Source of the DNA: Planosporangium sp963837285
Lineage (GTDB): Bacteria > Actinomycetota > Actinomycetes > Mycobacteriales > Micromonosporaceae
Direction: 5' to 3'
Length of the DNA: 64,000 nucleotides
NCBI GenBank assembly: GCA_963837285.1
Contig: CAWIMS010000001.1
Location: 1,984,001-2,048,000 of the forward strand
A program made the position numbers and the translations under genes. Positions 52,137 through 62,970 of the stretch are shown here, in pieces (within the stretch, counting starts at the first letter, position 1; each line of letters begins with the position of its first letter). The notes beneath the pieces are model-generated. The model searched no databases, was not told the origin of the DNA, and saw only the letters and a program-made list of their open reading frames with translations.

Positions 52137-52211
52137 GCCGCAACCCTATGTCCTGGCGACGCGGGTTATCCGGGTAGAGCCGAAGCGCGTGTCTTTGGCA
52201 GGATCGCCCGC

Positions 52212-52814
52212 GTGAGTGACTCCGATACCACCCAGTTCCCGCCCCTGCCGGGTTGGCGGCGGTCGGTGGGCATCGTCCTCGCCGTGCTCGCCGGCGCCTG
52301 CCTGGTCGGCTTCGTCGCCGGTACGTGGAACCCGTGGCGGCTCGTCTGGCTGCGCGGGTTCTTCGGCAACCCGTTCAGCGGGCTGGTGATCGTGAGCTTT
52401 CTCGCGCTGCTCGCGTTCGTGACGCTCGCGCCGGTACGCAACGAAGCCGCGCAGGGTAGGCGCAACGGGACCAAATGGTTGCTGATCGTAATATTCGTGT
52501 TTTCGCTCCCCATTTACGGCCTGTTCCATACGCTGTTCAGCGTCGCCACCCAGGAACTCGACCACTCGCCCAGCGGCAAACGGATCGTGGCCAAGGTGAC
52601 CCACGGCACGGAGTACCAGGTCCGACTCTGGACCGGCAGCGGCCTCGGCCTGCGGGAGGACGGCTCGCTCGGCCGGCCCTGCGGCGACTTCAAAGCCCGC
52701 TTCCAGGGCGAAGACCTGGTACACATCGAAACCAACTACGGCAACTTCGACGTACGCCTCGACCCGGCCACCGGGCGGGCGCTCAACCCGATCGGACCGA
52801 CCTGCTCCGGCTGA
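52212..52814 (+). CDS. Hypothetical membrane protein with extracytoplasmic C-terminal domain
   Basis: This 200-residue protein has three hydrophobic helices (SVGIVLAVLAGACLVGFVAG, FSGLVIVSFLALLAFVTLA, WLLIVIFVFSLPIYGLFH) and a C-terminal domain of about 85 residues with VRLWTGSGLG and PCGDFKARFQGEDLVHIE. Two cysteines (PCGD, PTCSG) in that domain could form a disulfide. No family is recognised. GTG 52212 is chosen because upstream codons do not look coding. Confidence 0.7.
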   Translation: MSDSDTTQFPPLPGWRRSVGIVLAVLAGACLVGFVAGTWNPWRLVWLRGFFGNPFSGLVIVSFLALLAFVTLAPVRNEAAQGRRNGTKWLLIVIFVFSLPIYGLFHTLFSVATQELDHSPSGKRIVAKVTHGTEYQVRLWTGSGLGLREDGSLGRPCGDFKARFQGEDLVHIETNYGNFDVRLDPATGRALNPIGPTCSG

Positions 52815-52857
52815 TGGCAGACTGGACTGTCCGAGCGGCTTCGCAGACAGGGAGCGT

Positions 52858-53106
52858 GTGGTGACCACTGGTCCCGAATCCAATACCGACACGATCGTCG
52901 AAGAAAGCGTCGACTACCGCCTCGACGAGGGCGACCACGAGCGCTTCTCGCACTATGTCCCGAAGGACAAGCTGATGCAGGCGATGGTCGAGGGCGTTCC
53001 GGTGCGGGCGCTCTGCGGCAAGCTGTGGGTGCCCTCCCGCGACCCGCAGCGGTTCCCGGTGTGCCCGGAATGCAAGCGGATCTACGAAGAGGTGGTGCCC
53101 GACTAG
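52858..53106 (+). CDS. DUF3039 zinc-ribbon-like small protein
   Basis: This 82-residue protein has a C...CPECKR pattern (ALCGKLWVPSRDPQ and VCPECKRIYEEV), matching DUF3039, a conserved actinobacterial family near sigA (Rv2708c in M. tuberculosis). Function is unknown; metal binding is likely. It starts at GTG 52858 or the adjacent GTG 52861. Confidence 0.85.
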   Translation: MVTTGPESNTDTIVEESVDYRLDEGDHERFSHYVPKDKLMQAMVEGVPVRALCGKLWVPSRDPQRFPVCPECKRIYEEVVPD

Positions 53107-53259
53107 CCGGGCGGTCTACGGCGGCTGTCTCGGCGGCACGGCGGCCGGCTTCGATGCCGGCCGACCGGTAGACTGTGTCACGCCTTCGCGGCCCGGCTCG
53201 CCCTCGCGGCCTGCCGGTCGCGGGGGCTGCTTCATGTCGGGCACCGGGGAGGGGAGTGC

Positions 53260-54984
53260 ATGCCGCCGCGACCAGCACCGGAGGCCAGCCCGAACCTGCG
53301 GGCCTGGCAGCGCCGGGCGCTCGTGGAGTACCTGCGCCGGCGCAGCGAGGATTTCCTGGCGGTCGCGACACCGGGCGCGGGTAAGACCACGTTCGCCCTC
53401 CGGATCGCGGCTGAGCTGCTGGCCGACGGCACGGTCGAAGCGGTGACCGTGGTGACCCCGACCGAGCACCTCAAGAGCCAGTGGGCCGGTGCCGCCGGGC
53501 GGGTCGGCATCCAGCTCGATCCGACCTTCCGTAACGCCGACGTGCACTCCGCGGCCGACTTCCACGGCGCCGTGCTCACGTACGCGCAGGTGGGCATGGC
53601 CCCGGCGGTACACCGGCGGCGCACCATGACCCGCCGGACCCTGGTCGTCCTCGACGAGATCCACCACGCCGGTGACTCGCGGTCCTGGGGTGACGGGGTC
53701 AAGGCGGCGTTCGAGCCTGCGGTACGCCGGCTCGCGCTGACCGGCACGCCGTTCCGCTCCGACGACAACCCGATCCCGTTCGTCCAGTACGAGCGGGGCG
53801 GCGACGGGCTGCTGCGGTCGAAGGCCGACACCGTGTACGGGTACTCCGACGCGCTCTACGACGGCGTCGTCCGCCCGGTGATCTTCCTCGCGTACTCGGG
53901 GGAGACCCGGTGGCGCACCTCGGCCGGGGACGAGCTGGCCGCCCGGCTGGGCGAGCCGATGACCCAGGACCTGATCGCGCAGGCCTGGCGGACCGCCCTG
54001 GACCCGCGCGGCGACTGGATGCCCCAGGTGCTACGCGCCGCCGACGCCCGGCTTCGGGTGAAGCGTACGGGCGGGATGGCCGACGCGGGTGGCCTGGTGA
54101 TCGCGAGCGACCAGCAGACCGCCCGGGCGTACGCGAAGCTGCTCGAACAGATCACCGGCGAGAAGGCCGTGGTCGTGCTCTCCGACGACGCCGGTGCCTC
54201 GGCCCGGATCGCCGCGTTCGCCGAGTCGGAGCAGCGCTGGCTCGTGGCGGTACGCATGGTCTCCGAGGGCGTCGACATCCCGCGCCTGTCCGTCGGGGTG
54301 TACGCGACGAGCGCCTCGACGCCGCTGTTCTTCGCCCAGGCGATCGGCCGGTTCGTCCGTGCCCGGCGGCCCGGCGAGACCGCCACGGTGTTCCTGCCCA
54401 GCGTGCCCACCCTGCTCGGGCTGGCCAGCGAGATGGAGGTCGAGCGCGACCACGTGCTCGGCGACCCGTCGAAGCGGGAGGGCTTCGACGATGAGTTGCT
54501 GGCCCGGGCCCAGCGCGACGAGCAGGCCAGTGGTGAGCTGGAGAAGCGGTTCGAGGCGTTGAGCGCCACCGCCGAGCTGGATCAGGTGATCTTCGACGGG
54601 GCCTCGTTCGGCACCCCGGTCCTGGCCGGTACCCCCGAGGAGGAGGAGTACCTCGGCCTCCCCGGGCTGCTGACCCCGGACCAGGTGTCCACGCTGCTGT
54701 CGAAGCGGCAGGCGGACCAGGTCGCGGCGGCCCGCCGCCGGCCCGCGACGAACGAGTCCACCGTCGCTGCGCCGCGCCAGCCCGCCGGCCCGACCACGGC
54801 CGGAGAGCGCCGGATCGTCCTGCGCCGGCAGCTCAACGCCCTGGTGGCGGCCCACCATCACCGGACCGGGCTGCCGCACGGAAAGATCCACGCCGAGCTG
54901 CGCCGCCGCTGCGGCGGCCCGCCGAGCGCCCAGGCCACGATCGAGCAACTCGAAGAGCGGATCGCGACAATCCAAACGCTCTGA
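53260..54984 (+). CDS. DEAD/DEAH-type superfamily 2 helicase
   Basis: This 574-residue ATPase has Walker A ATPGAGKTTFALRIA, the DEAH-like box LDEIHHAGDSR, motif III ALTGTPFRSDD and the C-terminal RecA-like domain with VSEGVDIPRLSVGVYAT and FFAQAIGRFVRARRP (motifs V and VI). A 150-residue C-terminal extension, partly Ala/Pro-rich, ends in a helical domain. The architecture suits restriction-like or repair helicases (XPB/RadD-like); no nuclease domain is attached. ATG 53260. Confidence 0.85.
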   Translation: MPPRPAPEASPNLRAWQRRALVEYLRRRSEDFLAVATPGAGKTTFALRIAAELLADGTVEAVTVVTPTEHLKSQWAGAAGRVGIQLDPTFRNADVHSAADFHGAVLTYAQVGMAPAVHRRRTMTRRTLVVLDEIHHAGDSRSWGDGVKAAFEPAVRRLALTGTPFRSDDNPIPFVQYERGGDGLLRSKADTVYGYSDALYDGVVRPVIFLAYSGETRWRTSAGDELAARLGEPMTQDLIAQAWRTALDPRGDWMPQVLRAADARLRVKRTGGMADAGGLVIASDQQTARAYAKLLEQITGEKAVVVLSDDAGASARIAAFAESEQRWLVAVRMVSEGVDIPRLSVGVYATSASTPLFFAQAIGRFVRARRPGETATVFLPSVPTLLGLASEMEVERDHVLGDPSKREGFDDELLARAQRDEQASGELEKRFEALSATAELDQVIFDGASFGTPVLAGTPEEEEYLGLPGLLTPDQVSTLLSKRQADQVAAARRRPATNESTVAAPRQPAGPTTAGERRIVLRRQLNALVAAHHHRTGLPHGKIHAELRRRCGGPPSAQATIEQLEERIATIQTL

Positions 54985-54985
54985 G

Positions 54986-55066
54986 CCCCAGACCCTCGTC
55001 GATGCCCCAGACCCCCGTCGATGCCCCAGACCCTCGACCCCGTCGATGCCCCAGACCCTCGTCGAT
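54986..55066. repeat. 19-bp tandem repeat array running into a hairpin
   Basis: CCCCAGACCCTCGTCGATG is repeated at 54986, 55005 (one change), 55024 (with a six-base insertion) and 55049 (running into the hairpin). It begins two bases after the helicase gene. The last unit's CGTCGAT is also the start of the hairpin's left arm. Confidence 0.8.
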
Positions 55067-55123
55067 CTAGGACGAATGGTGGGACAAAACCGGCGAGCCG
55101 GGCACCATTCGTCCTAGATCGAC
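55061..55123. terminator. Perfect 21-bp hairpin sharing its stem with the 34.2-kb hairpin
   Basis: Arms 55061-55081 and 55103-55123 pair perfectly; the stem contains CGATCTAGGACGAATGGTG, identical to 34230-34248. The 21-base loop differs. It lies between convergent genes and probably terminates both. Confidence 0.8.
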
Positions 55124-55244
55124 GGGGACGGCCCGGGGGTGCGACGGGGACGGCCGGGGGTGCAACGGGGACGGCCGGGCAGGAAAAAGCCGCAGGGCGA
55201 CCCCAGAAGGGTCGCCCTGCGGCGTATTCAGTCCGACTGCTGGG

Positions 55245-55472
55245 TCAGCTCATCAGATCGATGCCGCGCCAGGAGAACTCCGGGTCCGCGGCCACCTCGA
55301 CAGCGATCTTCACCAGCTGTTCGGCGTACTTGTTCGCGTGATGTCCACAGAACACGAGATCGCCACCTTCGGCGACCCGGATCCGCAGCTTCCCCGCGGC
55401 GTTGCAGCGGTCACACCGTTCATCGGCAGCGGGGGCCACCGTCTCCGGCGGCGGCGTGAGAGTCGGGGTCAT
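55245..55472 (-). CDS. DUF7455 zinc-ribbon-like small protein
   Basis: This 75-residue protein carries ERCDRCNAAGKLRIRV and LVFCGHHANKYAEQL, a C-x2-C ... C-x2-H site, as in the small actinobacterial proteins encoded next to the primary sigma factor (DUF7455). The ATG at 55472 follows AGGAGGAA; a longer reading from 55526 lacks such a site. Function unknown, metal binding likely. Confidence 0.82.
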   Translation of the reverse strand: MTPTLTPPPETVAPAADERCDRCNAAGKLRIRVAEGGDLVFCGHHANKYAEQLVKIAVEVAADPEFSWRGIDLMS

Positions 55473-55749
55473 CGCCTTCCTCCTCTGGTCGTCACCGACG
55501 AACGCATCAATACGTTGCCGTTCCACACATCGTCCAACAGTGGCTCAAGGGCTTACGTTCCCGCCTGTGCTACGGGACCAACGTCACAATCCCGTTCCCC
55601 TCAACCATCTCTCGTACGTCGTGCTGTGTTCATAGCTTGCCACGACGCGGATAACAAGTCGGTCACCCCGTCGTGGGGTGCCGTCGAGCACGAACGGTGA
55701 CCGGGAACACAAAGGTTCCCGGTCGTTCGGATGATCTGATACCCGCTGC

Positions 55750-57523
<1,774 letters not shown>

Positions 57524-57785
57524 TGACGACCTTCCCGAGGCGAATAGCTTGCGCGGCCTCCCCGACCGACACCGCGCACGGCGGAGCCGCTCTCGTATGG
57601 CCGGGTGTCATGTCTTGGAACCCGTACGCCGCGGGCCGGGGCGATCCGTAGCGCAGCAGGCAAGCGTGAATTGTAACGCTGATAGCAGCGATCGACCCGT
57701 CGCGGGCGGGCGAGGCGCGCGGTTGTTGTCCGCAATCGTGACACCGGGGCCTGTCAGGATGGGTAGCGAGTGCGAGGAGGTAACC

Positions 57786-58607
57786 ATGCACGTGGCGCCC
57801 GACGCCCCGCCCAGGGCCACTGAGCTGCTCGACATCGCCGTCTCGGTGGTCCGTCCGGCGGCCGAGATGGCCCGCTCGATGCGGGCCGACGGCGTCGAGG
57901 GAGTCTCCACCAAAAGTACGGCGACCGACGTCGTGACCGCCGCCGACCGGGCCGTCGAACGGCAGGTCATCGACGCGCTCCGGGCCCGCCGGCCGGACGA
58001 CGCCGTGGTCGGCGAGGAATCCGGCGGTGTGGACGGCACCGGCGGAGCGGTTCGCTGGATCCTCGACCCGATCGACGGCACGGTCAATTATCTGTATGGA
58101 ATCCCGGCGTACGCGGTGTCCCTGGCCGCCGAGGTGGACGGTGCGGTTGTGGCGGGGGTGGTCCGCAACCCGGCCAACGGGCACGAGTGGACCGCGACCA
58201 GGGGCGGGGGAGCGCACCGGGACGGCCGCCGGATCACCGGGTCGCGGGTGACCGAGCTGAGCCAGGCACTGCTCGGCACCGGCTTCGGGTACGACGCGGC
58301 CCGGCGGGCCCATCAGGCACGGGTACTCGCGCAGCTCCTCGCCGAGGTCCGTGACGTGCGCCGGATCGGGGCCGCCTCGATCGACCTGTGCCTGGCCGCG
58401 GAGGGCGCGCTGGACCTGTACTTCGAAAAGGGCCTCAATCTCTGGGACCACGCGGCGGGTGGGCTGATCGCCGAGGAGGCCGGGCTGCGGGTGACCGGCC
58501 TCGCCGGGGCGCCCCCCGGACCGGACATGGTGCTGGCGGCGCCGCCGGCCCTGTACCAGAAAATCCATGACCGCCTGGTGGAGCTCGACGCGGCGGGCGG
58601 GCCCTGA
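57786..58607 (+). CDS. suhB: Inositol monophosphatase-family protein SuhB
   Basis: This 273-residue magnesium-dependent phosphatase has the two family motifs: GEESGGVDG...WILDPIDGTVNYLY and the C-terminal LNLWDHAAGGLIAEEAG. It removes phosphate from inositol phosphates for phosphatidylinositol or mycothiol synthesis, or acts as a related sugar phosphatase. ATG 57786 follows GCGAGGAGG. As in M. tuberculosis, it is divergent from sigA. Confidence 0.92.
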   Translation: MHVAPDAPPRATELLDIAVSVVRPAAEMARSMRADGVEGVSTKSTATDVVTAADRAVERQVIDALRARRPDDAVVGEESGGVDGTGGAVRWILDPIDGTVNYLYGIPAYAVSLAAEVDGAVVAGVVRNPANGHEWTATRGGGAHRDGRRITGSRVTELSQALLGTGFGYDAARRAHQARVLAQLLAEVRDVRRIGAASIDLCLAAEGALDLYFEKGLNLWDHAAGGLIAEEAGLRVTGLAGAPPGPDMVLAAPPALYQKIHDRLVELDAAGGP

Positions 58608-59144
58608 CTAAACCTTCCGGGCGTCGCAGGCGCCCTTGGGGAGTTTGGCTCGTCCGGCCTGGGCCAGGGCCTGCTTCTCCTCGGTCTGGGTGGCCAGCTT
58701 CTTGAATCCGGGACCGAGCACCACGTCGACGACCTCGTCCTGCCGGTTGGCGTCGAACTCCAGGTTCGCGGAGTTGAGGAAGTAGGCGTTCACCACCCAC
58801 GCCGCGCCGACCGTCTTCGGGCCGTACCGCAGCACCGCCACCCCGTTGACCGGCTTGCCCAGCGGGTCGTTGGTCGCCTTGTCCGGGTCCACCTTGAACT
58901 TGCGCTGCTTGAACTCCTGCGCGATATCCCGGGCCAGGCCGGCCTGGTCGCTCGCGTTGTACACGTTGAGCTGGATGTCTTCGGCATCCGCGAGCCTGGT
59001 GTCAACCCGGACCGCGTCCTTGGGGCAGTCCGAACCCTGCGGCTTGGTCTGCTTGTCCTTGGCGATGCTGATCGTCACGAGCACGAGTGCAGCGATGAAG
59101 AGTGCGCCGACGATGGCGAGGGCTCGGATTCTCGCGATGGTCAT
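58608..59144 (-). CDS. cei: LytR C-terminal-domain envelope protein (Cei-like)
   Basis: This 178-residue protein has a single N-terminal transmembrane helix (ALAIVGALFIAALVLVTISIA) and an extracytoplasmic LytR_C domain (IQLNVYNASDQAGLARDIAQEF ... VAVLRYGP). Its place after suhB and before DUF4193 matches Rv2700 (Cei) of M. tuberculosis, which supports envelope integrity. That role is inferred. It is convergent with suhB and divergent from DUF4193. Confidence 0.85.
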   Translation of the reverse strand: MTIARIRALAIVGALFIAALVLVTISIAKDKQTKPQGSDCPKDAVRVDTRLADAEDIQLNVYNASDQAGLARDIAQEFKQRKFKVDPDKATNDPLGKPVNGVAVLRYGPKTVGAAWVVNAYFLNSANLEFDANRQDEVVDVVLGPGFKKLATQTEEKQALAQAGRAKLPKGACDARKV

Positions 59145-59552
59145 TTGTCGGCTCCCCGTAGAGCTGGCTAGTGTCCGGTACGCGGGCGTCCCGGACCAGG
59201 AACGATTGTCTGATCAGCGGCGCGGCACGCTGTCGGTGGTCGCCGCCGAGGTTAGCGTGTACGCGCTTGTCGCGCGCGATCAGCTGGGCGGGTCTCGGCG
59301 CGGCGAGTGTCCGTGGTACTGCGAACCCCTAACCTGGTGTCGCCTGGATCACATTGGGAACAAGTTTCGGTGCCCGGGCGTACAACCAACGCACGAGAGC
59401 GGTAGGGTACCGCGCTCGCAAGATACATTTCCGGCGCGGTCGCCTGATCCGGGCTGGAAAACGCGGCGAAAAGTGTTCCAGGGCGGGTACGAAAACGACG
59501 ACGTCTGGCGTTACACACGGCGCGACACGATATTGGGGAGTGTGACTGACCG
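59145..59552. other. 408-bp divergent intergenic region
   Basis: It separates the Cei-like gene from the DUF4193 gene and must hold both promoters. I see no convincing open frame, strong hairpin or recognisable operator. The part from 59380 to 59550 is less GC-rich, as expected for promoter DNA. Confidence 0.5.
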
Positions 59553-59849
59553 ATGGCCACCGACTACGACGCCCCGCGTCGCGACGAGGTCGACCTCGGC
59601 GAGGACAGTCTGGAAGAGCTCAAGGCACGGCGCGTAGACGCGCAGTCAGCCGTCGTCGACGTCGACGAGGCGGATGTAGCGGAGAGTTTCGAGTTGCCAG
59701 GAGCTGATCTTGCCGATGAGGAGCTAACCGTCAAGGTGCTGCCGATGCAGTCGGACGAGTTCCGCTGTTCGCGCTGTTTCCTGGTGCATCACCGCAGCCA
59801 GTTGGCGGCGGAGCGCAACGGAGAGCTGATCTGTCGCGAGTGTGCCTGA
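59553..59849 (+). CDS. DUF4193 protein
   Basis: This 98-residue acidic protein matches the actinobacterial DUF4193 family: MATDYDAPRRDEVDLGEDSLE, a linker, and the zinc-binding CSRCFLVHHRSQL with the second pair ICRECA. The family is universal and very conserved in actinobacteria (Rv2699c), with unknown function. Start ATG 59553. Confidence 0.9.
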   Translation: MATDYDAPRRDEVDLGEDSLEELKARRVDAQSAVVDVDEADVAESFELPGADLADEELTVKVLPMQSDEFRCSRCFLVHHRSQLAAERNGELICRECA

Positions 59850-60016
59850 CACGAGCGGCGCATTGAGAGGTATGGCTCCGACCGGCGCTGGGTACGACCG
59901 GAAGGAGTAACGACCGGGTTCTCGCGACCGGTCTGGTACATCCGGCCAACCTGCCCGATCCAGACCGGTCGCGGCTGTCCGGCCGGATCGATCTCGGGCG
60001 AGGGAGGGCGACACCG

Positions 60017-60958
60017 ATGGCGATAGGTGATCTGCCGTCCGACGCGACGACCGGGGCCGGCGATGCCGGCCTCGATGACGTCGGCCGGAAGGAAGACGTC
60101 GGCCGGAAGGAAGACGTCGGCCGGAAGGAATCAGCCGTCCGGGACGACCAGGACGGTCCGGACGAACCGACCACCGACGCGGATCCGCTGGACATCGACG
60201 CGGACCTGTCGAAGACCGTGGCCGAGCTGACCGACGAGGACCTGGACCGGACCACCCGGATCCGGCTCCTCGGCCGCGTGATTCGCGATGAGATCCGCCA
60301 GCGCGGTGTGAAGGATCTGCTGCGGCCGAAGGCGGCGGTGCGGTGGGTGGTCGACGCGGTGACCGATGTGGCGCCGCACGTTCCGATCCGTGACCTGCAG
60401 ACGCTCCGCGATCACCACCCGGGGCTCGACGATGACGAGCTGGCCGACCGGCTGGTCCGCAACGCGGCCCGGACGACCGCCGGGATCGGGGCGGCCGGCG
60501 GTGGGGTGGCCGCCGTGGAGTGGGCGGCGACGCCGACGCTTCTGTCGGCTCCGGTGCTGCTCGCCGCGGAGACCGTGGCGGTGGTCGCGGTCGAGATCAA
60601 GCTCATCGGCGAACTTCATGAGGTGTACCGCCAGCCGGTTCCCGGCAGCGGCGCCCAGCGGGCCGTCTCATTGCTCCAGGCGTGGGCCAGCCAGCGCGGA
60701 GTGAACCCGCTCGCCCCCGGTCGCGGTATCGCCGCCGCCCTCAGCACCGCGGCCCGCAAGGAGCTACGCGACCGGTTGGTCCGGCGACTGGGCCGCAACC
60801 TGACGACGCTCGGCCCCATGCTCACCGGGGCGGCGGTCGCCGGATATCTGAACCAGCGCGTGACCAAGGCCCTCGGCAGCCAGATCCGGGCCGACCTGCT
60901 CGGCCAGCGGGCGCGGGTGATCGAGGCCGGTGGCAGCGCGGCGATCGAGGCCGGTTAG
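60017..60958 (+). CDS. Hypothetical protein with DVGRKE repeats
   Basis: This 313-residue protein starts with a disordered, acidic 75-residue part with three tandem DVGRKE units (18-bp repeats from about 60078). The rest is alpha-helical with hydrophobic helices (TAGIGAAGGGVAAVEWA, LSAPVLLAAETVAVVAVEI, LTGAAVAGYLNQ), suggesting a membrane-associated fold. No family function is recognised. ATG 60017 follows GAGGGAGGG. It overlaps the convergent DUF3093 gene by four bases. Confidence 0.72.
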   Translation: MAIGDLPSDATTGAGDAGLDDVGRKEDVGRKEDVGRKESAVRDDQDGPDEPTTDADPLDIDADLSKTVAELTDEDLDRTTRIRLLGRVIRDEIRQRGVKDLLRPKAAVRWVVDAVTDVAPHVPIRDLQTLRDHHPGLDDDELADRLVRNAARTTAGIGAAGGGVAAVEWAATPTLLSAPVLLAAETVAVVAVEIKLIGELHEVYRQPVPGSGAQRAVSLLQAWASQRGVNPLAPGRGIAAALSTAARKELRDRLVRRLGRNLTTLGPMLTGAAVAGYLNQRVTKALGSQIRADLLGQRARVIEAGGSAAIEAG

Positions 60959-61584
60959 TCCGTTTCTGCGCGGTCGCCGGCCGGGTCGCCGGCGGCGCGG
61001 GCCGGGTCGCTGGTCGCCCGGGCCGGGTCGCCGGCCACCTGGGCCGGGTCGCCGGCCGAACCGCTGGCCGCTCGGGCCGCGAGCAGCGCCGCCGCGAGCG
61101 CCGCCGGCCGCCGGGAGCTGACCACCCAGTACGGGGTCGGGTCGGCGGGGTCGTCGAGGTGCACCTGGACCGAGCCGTTGATCCAGGGCCGTTGCACCAC
61201 GAACGCGTACGGGTGCGCCGCGGTGCCCAGGAGCAGCCGCTTCTCCTCCGGCCCGAGTACCGTGACGCCCGCCACGTACCGCACCGGCAGCCGGGCGTCG
61301 TCCACCCTCAGCTCGCCGCCTTCGACCGCCACCCGCAGCCGCCCGAAGGCCCACAGGCCGGCCACGGCGGCTGGCAGGACGATCGCGTAAGGCACCCAGG
61401 TCCAGATCCCGGGCGCCCCGAGGTAGACCTCGGCGGACAGTAGCGCGCCCACCCCGAGCACCGGCACCCAGAGCCACCACGGCACGAACAGCCGCTCGGC
61501 GTGCCGCGCGGACGTGGCTTCCTCCTGGGTTGTCGCGCCTTGTGCCACGCTGCGAGAGTACGGCGCTTTCCGGAGGGTGGACAC
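60955..61584 (-). CDS. DUF3093 membrane protein with repeat tail
   Basis: This 209-residue protein has two transmembrane helices (WWLWVPVLGVGALLSAEVYL and WTWVPYAIVLPAAVAGLWAF) and a soluble domain (VRYVAGVTVLGPEEKR, FVVQRPWINGSVQVHL) that match DUF3093 (Rv2698). The C-terminal 45 residues are degenerate GDPARA repeats, absent from typical members. Start GTG 61584, or possibly GTG 61548. It is divergent from dut. Confidence 0.84.
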   Translation of the reverse strand: MSTLRKAPYSRSVAQGATTQEEATSARHAERLFVPWWLWVPVLGVGALLSAEVYLGAPGIWTWVPYAIVLPAAVAGLWAFGRLRVAVEGGELRVDDARLPVRYVAGVTVLGPEEKRLLLGTAAHPYAFVVQRPWINGSVQVHLDDPADPTPYWVVSSRRPAALAAALLAARAASGSAGDPAQVAGDPARATSDPARAAGDPAGDRAETD

Positions 61585-61598
61585 GGCAGGATGGACCC

Positions 61599-62093
61599 AT
61601 GGACGACATGACCGCGCCGGCGGCCGTTCCGGTGGCTGTGCACCGGCTCGATCCCGATCTGCCGCTGCCAGCGTACGCCCACCCGGGTGACGCGGGCGCC
61701 GATCTGGTGTCCGCCGAAGACGTGGACATAGCCCCTGGCCAGCGGAGCCTGGTGCGCACCGGGATCGCGGTAGCGCTGCCCGAAGGGTACGTGGGACTGG
61801 TGCATCCGCGGTCCGGCCTGGCCGCCCGCCTCGGCGTGACCGTGCTGAACGCGCCGGGGACGGTCGACAGCGGGTACCGCGGTGAGATCATGGTTAACCT
61901 GGTGAACCATGATCGGGAGGCAACGGCGAAAATATGTCGGGGCGACCGGATAGCCCAGCTTGTCGTCCAGCGGGTGGAGCGGGCACACTTCCACGTCGTC
62001 GACCAGCTTCCCCGGTCGCGCCGGGGCATCGAGGGGCACGGTTCGACCGGCGGGCACGCCGGGCTGGCCGAAGCGAACGGAGTAGTTCAGTGA
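61599..62093 (+). CDS. dut: dUTP diphosphatase
   Basis: Dut hydrolyses dUTP to dUMP, keeping uracil out of DNA and feeding dTMP synthesis. The 164-residue trimeric enzyme has all five motifs, including AHPGDAGADLVSAED, GLVHPRSGLAARLG, NAPGTVDSGYRGEI and DRIAQLVVQRVE, and ends with the mobile RSRRGIEGHGSTGGH. ATG 61599 lies eight bases after AGG. Its stop overlaps the next gene (GTGA). Confidence 0.96.
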   Translation: MDDMTAPAAVPVAVHRLDPDLPLPAYAHPGDAGADLVSAEDVDIAPGQRSLVRTGIAVALPEGYVGLVHPRSGLAARLGVTVLNAPGTVDSGYRGEIMVNLVNHDREATAKICRGDRIAQLVVQRVERAHFHVVDQLPRSRRGIEGHGSTGGHAGLAEANGVVQ

Positions 62094-62908
62094 TCTTCTC
62101 GCGGAATCGCGGGAGCGGGGGCCGCCACCACAAGGCGGACGACGCGCGACGCGCCCGGCACACCGCCCGTCGGCGTACCCATGACGAGTTCGGGTTCGAC
62201 GACGAGGCGGCGGAGTCGGTGACCTCCGGCCCGTACGACGTCCTGGAGGCGCCCGACGACGTGGAGCGGCTCGATCTGGGCAGCCTGCAGATCCCGGCGA
62301 TTCCCGGGGTGGAGGTCCGGGTCCAGGCCAACCCGGAGGGGCAGGTCCAGCAGGTCGTCCTGGTCAATGGGGCGAACGCGCTACAACTCGGCGTGTTCGC
62401 CGCCCCGCGGACCGAGGGCATCTGGGACGAGGTCCGCGAAGACATCCGCAAGCAGTTGTTCGCCGACGGGGTCGCGGCGGAGGAGATCGACGGCGACTAC
62501 GGCGTGGAGCTGCGCTCGCGGGTACGCACCCCGGACGGTCTCACCGACATCCGGTTCGTCGGGATCGACGGCCCGCGCTGGATGGTCCGGGGGGTCTACC
62601 AGGGTCCGGTGGCGGCCGACCCGTCGCTGGCCGGGCCGCTGGCGGATTGCCTGCGTGGCCTGGTCGTCGACCGGGGTATCGAGGCGATGCCGGTTCGCGA
62701 GCCGCTGCCGCTGCGCCTGCCGCGCGAGGTGGCCGATCCGGCCGACGGCGAGTCGGCCGATACCGATGACACGGACGGTGTCGAGCGGGCCAACGGGGCC
62801 GCCGGCACGGTTGCGCCCGATGGTGCCGGTGAGCAGGGTGGTGGCCGCCCGCGACCGACGCCGTCGCCCCGGTCCAAGCCGTCCCCGCGACCGCGTCGCC
62901 GCGGTTGA
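62090..62908 (+). CDS. DUF3710 protein
   Basis: This 272-residue protein matches the actinobacterial DUF3710 family (Rv2696c). It starts with a basic stretch (VIFSRNRGSG), then an acidic linker, then the conserved domain LDLGSLQIPAIPGVEVRVQ, LQLGVFAAPRTEGIWDEVR and GVYQGPVAADPSLAG. A Pro/Arg-rich tail follows. Function is unknown. GTG 62090 overlaps the dut stop, so the genes are translationally coupled. Confidence 0.88.
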   Translation: MIFSRNRGSGGRHHKADDARRARHTARRRTHDEFGFDDEAAESVTSGPYDVLEAPDDVERLDLGSLQIPAIPGVEVRVQANPEGQVQQVVLVNGANALQLGVFAAPRTEGIWDEVREDIRKQLFADGVAAEEIDGDYGVELRSRVRTPDGLTDIRFVGIDGPRWMVRGVYQGPVAADPSLAGPLADCLRGLVVDRGIEAMPVREPLPLRLPREVADPADGESADTDDTDGVERANGAAGTVAPDGAGEQGGGRPRPTPSPRSKPSPRPRRRG

Positions 62909-62970
62909 ACTTTGGGACGATGATGGATGGGGCGGGTAGGTCACCCGCCGAGAGGGGTGGCAGCGAGGCC

